64,000 nt of DNA from Bin107 sp965221655 (GTDB lineage: Bacteria; UBA8248), in the NCBI GenBank assembly GCA_965221655.1, contig OZ244906.1, positions 434,001 to 498,000 of the forward strand, in the 5' to 3' direction. Under the pieces are notes generated by a model. It did not search any database. It had not been told where the DNA came from and saw only the letters and a list, made by a program, of their open reading frames with translations. Shown one piece after another: positions 60,064 through 64,000 of the stretch. Each line of letters begins with the position of its first letter. The stretch's first letter is position 1. Both the position numbers and the translations under genes were made by a program.

Positions 60064-60648
60064 TCACGCGCCGCCGTCGGCGGCGAAGGCCGCGTCGATG
60101 CGGTGGCAGATGTAATGCAGGGCCGCCTCATGGGCTTCCTGGATGAAGTCGGTTTCCGTCGAGGGAACTTTTGCTGCCAGTTTCGCGGCGCGGGAGGCCG
60201 CGCCGCCCCCGCTGCCCGTCATCGCGACGCCTACCATGCCGAGGGTGCGGGCTTGTTCGAGGGCCGAGGCAACGTTGGGGGAGCTCCCGCTCGTGCTCAT
60301 GGCGAGTGCTACGTCTCCTGCCCGTCCGTGTGCCCGCACCTGGCGCGCAAAGACGTCCGTGTAGGCGTAATCGTTCGCGATGGCGGTGAGCGCGCTCGTG
60401 TCGCCGCTCAGGCAAATGGCGGGCAGCGGAGCGCGATCCGCCATAAAACGTCCCACGAGCTCGCCCGTGAAGTGCATGGCGAGTGCCGCGCTTCCCCCGT
60501 TGCCGAAGGCGATAACCTTGCCCCGCGCCTTCAGACACCCGATGAGGGCGGCGCAGACCTCCTCCACCACTCGTGAGTAATCGCTCGCGGCGAGCGACTC
60601 GTAGCGCGCGGCGCGTTCTGAGAAGAACGCCTCGGCGGATGGCTTCAA
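60064..60648 (-). CDS. gmhA: Phosphoheptose isomerase (SIS domain)
   Basis: Sedoheptulose-7-phosphate to heptose-7-phosphate, the start of ADP-heptose synthesis for LPS. 194 residues from TTG 60648, which has AGAGG about 8 bases upstream; E. coli GmhA is about the same length. AFGNGGSAALAMHFTGELVG near 50, STSGSSPNVASAL near 119 and the C-terminal HEAALHYICHRID near 174 are family signatures. It precedes the MBL gene by 19 bases. The family 9 glycosyltransferase at 12049 would be a logical downstream user. Confidence 0.92.
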   Translation of the reverse strand: MKPSAEAFFSERAARYESLAASDYSRVVEEVCAALIGCLKARGKVIAFGNGGSAALAMHFTGELVGRFMADRAPLPAICLSGDTSALTAIANDYAYTDVFARQVRAHGRAGDVALAMSTSGSSPNVASALEQARTLGMVGVAMTGSGGGAASRAAKLAAKVPSTETDFIQEAHEAALHYICHRIDAAFAADGGA

Positions 60649-60698
60649 GGAAATACCTCTGCGGGCGGGTGCGGATGAACGGGCATCCGACGCGGCCA

Positions 60699-60727
60699 AT
60701 GTAGCCGATCCGCGGGGGCGATATCAA
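60699..60727 (-). promoter_or_regulatory. Candidate promoter for gmhA-MBL-purB
   Basis: On the minus strand TTGATA (60727-60722), 17-bp spacer, CTACAT (60704-60699). Just upstream at 60731-60745 is a CGCGGG/CCCGCG hairpin that may end uxs transcription but has no T-run. Confidence 0.45.
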
Positions 60728-60776
60728 GGGCGCGGGATGCCCGCGTCCCCACACGGCGGGGCAGGGCGGATGCGTC

Positions 60777-61724
60777 CTAGGAGAGCCGCTGCCGGAAATC
60801 CTCTATCGTGGCGTGAAGCCCCGCTTCGAGGGGAACCTTCGGCTCCCAGTCGAGATGTTTTGTGGCCTTTTGGATGTCGGGCTGGCGAATTTTGGGATCG
60901 TCGGCGGGCAGGGACTCGTGGCGAATTTTCGAATTCGACCCCGAGAGAGCGGTGATTTTCTTCGCCAGATCGAGAATCGTCATCTCATCGGGATTCCCCA
61001 GGTTGACGGGCTCGTGAACGCGGCTGTCCATCAGCCTCACGAGACCCTCGACCAGGTCGGTGATGTAGCAAAAGCTCCGCGTCTGGCGCCCGTCGCCGAA
61101 TACGGTGATGGGTTCGTTCCTGATCGCCTGGGCGATGAACGTCGGTATCGCGCGCCCGTCCGCTATGCGCATTCTCGGTCCGTAGGTGTTGAAGATGCGG
61201 GCGATGCGCACGTCGAGGCGGTGGGTGCGGTGATAGGCCATGGTCATGGCTTCGGAGAATCGCTTGGCCTCGTCGTAGACCCCGCGCGGGCCGATGGGGT
61301 TGACGTGGCCCCAGTATTCCTCGTGCTGGGGGTGGATTTGCGGGTCTCCGTAGACCTCCGAGGTGGAGGAGAGGAGAAAGCGCGCGCCCTTGTGTTTCGC
61401 CAGCCCCAGGGCGTTGTGCGTGCCGAGGGAGCCGACCTTGAGCGTCTGGATGGGAAACTTGAGGTAGTCGCTCGGGCTGGCCGGGCTGGCGAGGTGGAAC
61501 ACGGCGTCCACGCCTCCCGCGACGTCTACGTGTTTGCTCATGTCGTGCTGGAGCAGCGTGAAGCGGGGGGGTGCGTCTTCGAGAAGGTGCGCGACGTTCG
61601 GGCTGTTTCCCGTGATGAAGTTATCGACGCACACCACTTCGTTGCCCAGGGCGATGAGTCTGTCGCACAAATGCGATCCGATAAAGCCCGCCCCACCGGT
61701 GACCACCACGCGGGAGTCGTTCAT
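60777..61724 (-). CDS. uxs: UDP-glucuronate decarboxylase (UDP-xylose synthase)
   Basis: Extended SDR enzyme that converts UDP-glucuronate to UDP-xylose; 315 residues. NAD motif VTGGAGFIGSHLCDRL is near 8, the catalytic serine/threonine in SSTSEVYGDPQIHPQ near 117 and YDEAKRFSE near 146. ARIFNTYGPRM near 173 and DGRQTRSFCYITDLVEG near 204 are typical of the UXS group. Its ATG overlaps the ugd TGA stop (ATGA), so enzyme and substrate supply are coupled. Activity assignment rests on this pairing and on motif likeness. Confidence 0.88.
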   Translation of the reverse strand: MNDSRVVVTGGAGFIGSHLCDRLIALGNEVVCVDNFITGNSPNVAHLLEDAPPRFTLLQHDMSKHVDVAGGVDAVFHLASPASPSDYLKFPIQTLKVGSLGTHNALGLAKHKGARFLLSSTSEVYGDPQIHPQHEEYWGHVNPIGPRGVYDEAKRFSEAMTMAYHRTHRLDVRIARIFNTYGPRMRIADGRAIPTFIAQAIRNEPITVFGDGRQTRSFCYITDLVEGLVRLMDSRVHEPVNLGNPDEMTILDLAKKITALSGSNSKIRHESLPADDPKIRQPDIQKATKHLDWEPKVPLEAGLHATIEDFRQRLS

Positions 61725-63052
61725 GAGCGGGGCTTGGCCGGGGTTTTGCCGATGGCGTGGTACTCGAAGCCCGCGTCGGTTACCTGCTCGGCGGAATAGA
61801 TATTGCGCCCGTCGAAGACAATGGGTTCTCGCATCCGCGTCTTGAGCCGCGCCAGGTTCAACTGAATGAATTCGCGCCACTCGGTGACGATGACGGCGGC
61901 ACTCGCCCCCTGTGCGGCCTCATAGGGGTTGCGGCAGTATTCGACGTTTTCCGTGCCGATGATTTTGCGCGCGTTTTCGGTGGCGATGGGGTCGTAGGCG
62001 CGCAGGGCCGCTCCCGCCGCGCGCAGGGTGCGGCAAATCTCGATGCTCCTGGCTTCGCGCATGTCGTCGGTATCCGGCTTGAAGGAAAGCCCCAGGACGG
62101 CGATGGTCTTCCCCGCGAGGGGCGCAGCACCCCCGCCCCCGATTCTCTCGATGATTCTTTGCGTGAACCGGGGTACGCGGCTGTCGTTTTCCGTCTTGAC
62201 GGATTCGAGAATCCGCATTTCGGCGCCGAGTCTTCTGGAGGCGTGGAGCAGGGCATCCACGTCCTTCGGGAAGCAGGAGCCGCCGTAGCCCAGACCCGCC
62301 CCCAAAAAGGCGGGGCCGATGCGTGAATCGGCGCCCATCCCCCGTGCGACCTCGTGCACGTCGGCTTGCGTCTTCTCGCACAGGTTCGCCACCGCGTTGA
62401 TGAAGGTGATCTTGGTCGCCAGGAATGCGTTCGAGGCGTATTTTATCAACTCCGCGCTTTGCACGTCGGTAAGCAGCACGGGAGCGTTCAGCGCTTCATA
62501 GAGGCGCTGGACGGTTTTCGCCGCTTCCCTTGACGAAGAGCCGATGACGATGCGATCCGGATGCAGGGTGTCCCGCACCGCCTGTCCTTCGCGCAGGAAC
62601 TCGGGGTTCGAAACCACGTCGAAACTCCGGGCGGCAACGCCGTTTTTCTCGATGACGCTTCGCACGAAGTCGCCCGTGCCTACGGGCACGGTGCTTTTGT
62701 TGACGATGATCTTGTAGCCGTCCACCGCGCGTGCGATTTGCGTCGCCGCCGTCTCGACCTGAGAGAGGTCGGTCCCGCCGTCCGCCGCGGGCGGAGTGCC
62801 CACGCAGATGAAGATGATGTCGCTTTGGGAGACGGCCCCGGAGGTCGAGGTCGAAAAGGTGAGCCTGCCCTCTTTCAGATTGCGTTCGAGCAGCTCGGGC
62901 AGGCCGGGCTCGTGGATGGGGCAGTTGCCGGCTTGCAGGGTATCGACGCGGGTCTGCTCCACGTCCACGCCTATCACATCGTTGCCCAGATCCGCGAATA
63001 CGGCCCCCGTCACCAAGCCGACGTATCCACAGCCGATTACGCAGATGTTCAC
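61721..63052 (-). CDS. ugd: UDP-glucose 6-dehydrogenase
   Basis: Oxidises UDP-glucose to UDP-glucuronate in two NAD-dependent steps; 443 residues from GTG 63052. The N-terminus MNICVIGCGYVGLVTGAVFA holds the NAD motif. The catalytic cysteine is in GYGGSCFPKDVDALL near 260, and GLSFKPDTDDMREARS near 325 is a family signature. The frame remains open upstream but without homology. It precedes uxs with an ATGA overlap. Product use in surface polysaccharide is inferred. Confidence 0.95.
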   Translation of the reverse strand: MNICVIGCGYVGLVTGAVFADLGNDVIGVDVEQTRVDTLQAGNCPIHEPGLPELLERNLKEGRLTFSTSTSGAVSQSDIIFICVGTPPAADGGTDLSQVETAATQIARAVDGYKIIVNKSTVPVGTGDFVRSVIEKNGVAARSFDVVSNPEFLREGQAVRDTLHPDRIVIGSSSREAAKTVQRLYEALNAPVLLTDVQSAELIKYASNAFLATKITFINAVANLCEKTQADVHEVARGMGADSRIGPAFLGAGLGYGGSCFPKDVDALLHASRRLGAEMRILESVKTENDSRVPRFTQRIIERIGGGGAAPLAGKTIAVLGLSFKPDTDDMREARSIEICRTLRAAGAALRAYDPIATENARKIIGTENVEYCRNPYEAAQGASAAVIVTEWREFIQLNLARLKTRMREPIVFDGRNIYSAEQVTDAGFEYHAIGKTPAKPRS

Positions 63053-63122
63053 TGGTTCGTCTCGTCTCCGGCCGATGAAACGGGTGTGGGCGGGCGGCGT
63101 GCCCCCCGCGGGCGCCGCGATT

Positions 63123-64000
63123 CTAGTCGAAAGCCGGGGGCCATGGCGAGTCGCTTCCCCCGAAGCCGCTTTCCTCCCGCATGCTGCGCCTGTTGCCGAA
63201 GCCGCCCGCGCCCGGTCTCTCGAGCAGACCGATGAGGCTGAAGCCCAGGAAAACGTCGGTCTTCTCGCGCGTGTCACTCACGCCGATCTCCATACCCCAG
63301 CAACAGGTGCGGTAGCGGGCGGTGAGGCGTTGCTCGAGCGTGGAGCTTTCGGTCTTGTTCAGGCGCGAGGCGTATTCGAGGGAAAGACGCTCGTTCAGGG
63401 TGATTCCTCCGCCGAAGTTGAGAGAACTGCCGTTCATGCTTTCGTCGTTGCGCTCCGTGCGGCGCGTCCAGTCTCGAACGACGTAGAGGTACCAGTTCTT
63501 CTCGCTGTCGAACAGAAAGCCGGTGGAATGTTCGGTTATCTCTGAATTGTAGGGGTCGACCTTGACTTCCTGGAGCAGGCGGAACCGCGGCGTGGGGTGC
63601 GATTCCAGCCGCAGGGCGATGTCGCCGAACGGACGTCTGGATCGGGTGGAGAGATTCTCGTCCCTGCGCGCCTCCCTGAAGTCGTAGGTTTGGCTGATGC
63701 GGTAGCGAAGCAACTGCCTTGTCTGCGGGCCGTCCTTGGTGGCCACTTGCGTGAACACGCGGTTCACGAGGGCGTATTCGATCACGTTTTCGTGGCCGAG
63801 GGCGTCCACGCTATCGAGCGGGACAATGCGGCTCACGTCGCGCTCGTCGCTCTCGGGGCTGTATTTGTAGGATGCCTCAAACGACACCACGTGCTTGAAG
63901 TTCCGGAAAGGCCCGAAAGCGCCCTCGTAGACTTTCGCGAGTCGCGGGCCGACCAGGTGGAGGTTCGCAAACCAGGCCTCGCGCGCGAGCCCCGTTTTCT
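63123..64000 (-). CDS. lptD: LPS-assembly protein LptD, C-terminal part (5' end outside window)
   Basis: Outer membrane beta-barrel that delivers LPS to the cell surface. The frame is open to base 64000 and gives the last 292 residues (from KTGLAREAWFANLHLVGP). Alternating amphipathic strands such as RLLQEVKVDPYNSEITEHST and SLNFGGGITLNERLSLEYAS are visible. The adjacent cysteine pair in ARYRTCCWGMEIGVSD matches the conserved Cys-Cys of LptD that forms the essential disulfides. The last 35 residues are Gly/Arg-rich. Its N-terminal jellyroll lies beyond the window. Confidence 0.88.
   Translation of the reverse strand, partial: KTGLAREAWFANLHLVGPRLAKVYEGAFGPFRNFKHVVSFEASYKYSPESDERDVSRIVPLDSVDALGHENVIEYALVNRVFTQVATKDGPQTRQLLRYRISQTYDFREARRDENLSTRSRRPFGDIALRLESHPTPRFRLLQEVKVDPYNSEITEHSTGFLFDSEKNWYLYVVRDWTRRTERNDESMNGSSLNFGGGITLNERLSLEYASRLNKTESSTLEQRLTARYRTCCWGMEIGVSDTREKTDVFLGFSLIGLLERPGAGGFGNRRSMREESGFGGSDSPWPPAFD

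Overview
The window is a dense, high-GC chromosomal segment from a diderm (Gram-negative) bacterium. LptD (63123-64000), BamD (49793-50569), GmhA, a family 9 glycosyltransferase and lipoprotein-type signal peptides indicate an outer membrane. There is no rRNA, transposase, integrase, phage gene, plasmid gene or CRISPR array. Gene content is mostly housekeeping: TCA cycle, aromatic amino acids, purines, phospholipids, envelope. The order pheA-hisC-tyrA-cmk-rpsA-ihfB, a separate purS/purQ/small purL set and an E. coli-type NADP isocitrate dehydrogenase fit a proteobacterial or deltaproteobacteria-like lineage. I cannot name the taxon from sequence alone.

Layout. 1-1043: 3' end of carB plus a small membrane/zinc protein. 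1044-1655: gene-poor stretch with a perfect 13-bp inverted repeat, a phased A-tract array, a possible 24-codon ORF and a strong promoter for the transaldolase-like gene. 2327-11306: a block of visibly lower GC with fmdB, gdhA, an ABC-2 exporter, alkA, dgt, an HtrA protease and lepA. 11309-13776: lepB, then rsmA and a glycosyltransferase on the minus strand. 13777-14218: a second, inverted copy of the A-tract repeat. 14219-20469: a TCA cluster (icd, mdh, two-subunit fumarase, sucCD, ndk). 20507-24979: SDR enzyme, uvrA, truA. 24976-29394: a trp operon (trpL leader, attenuator, trpE-G-D-C, terminator). 29442-31637: an alpha/beta hydrolase and a convergent enolase-superfamily enzyme. 31789-38122: pheA-hisC-tyrA-cmk-rpsA-ihfB. 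38186-44657: macro-domain protein, miaA, aroK, aroC, aspartate dehydrogenase, 2-hydroxyacid dehydrogenase, ilvE, a second fmdB. 44654-47098: cyclase-family hydrolase, a small zinc protein, tRNA-Leu(CAA), a sugar aminotransferase. From 47111 to the right edge every gene is on the minus strand: lptD, ugd, uxs, gmhA, MBL hydrolase, purB, purC, purS, purQ, purL, purF, mltD, bamD, an RpoD/RpoS-like sigma factor, pgsA, plsY and a small membrane protein.

How the genes work together. icd to sucCD cover much of the oxidative TCA cycle. aroK and aroC lead to chorismate, which trpEGDC and pheA/tyrA/hisC draw on. The pur cluster covers most later steps of IMP/AMP synthesis. ugd and uxs make UDP-xylose, and with gmhA, the glycosyltransferase and the DegT aminotransferase they point to LPS or surface glycan synthesis.

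Most notable: a complete Trp-type attenuator with an unannotated leader peptide; two inverted copies of an intergenic repeat of 10-bp phased A-tracts on either side of a compositionally distinct block; and repeated use of a four-base TTGA stop/start overlap with TTG initiation. I saw no convincing new defence or mobile system.
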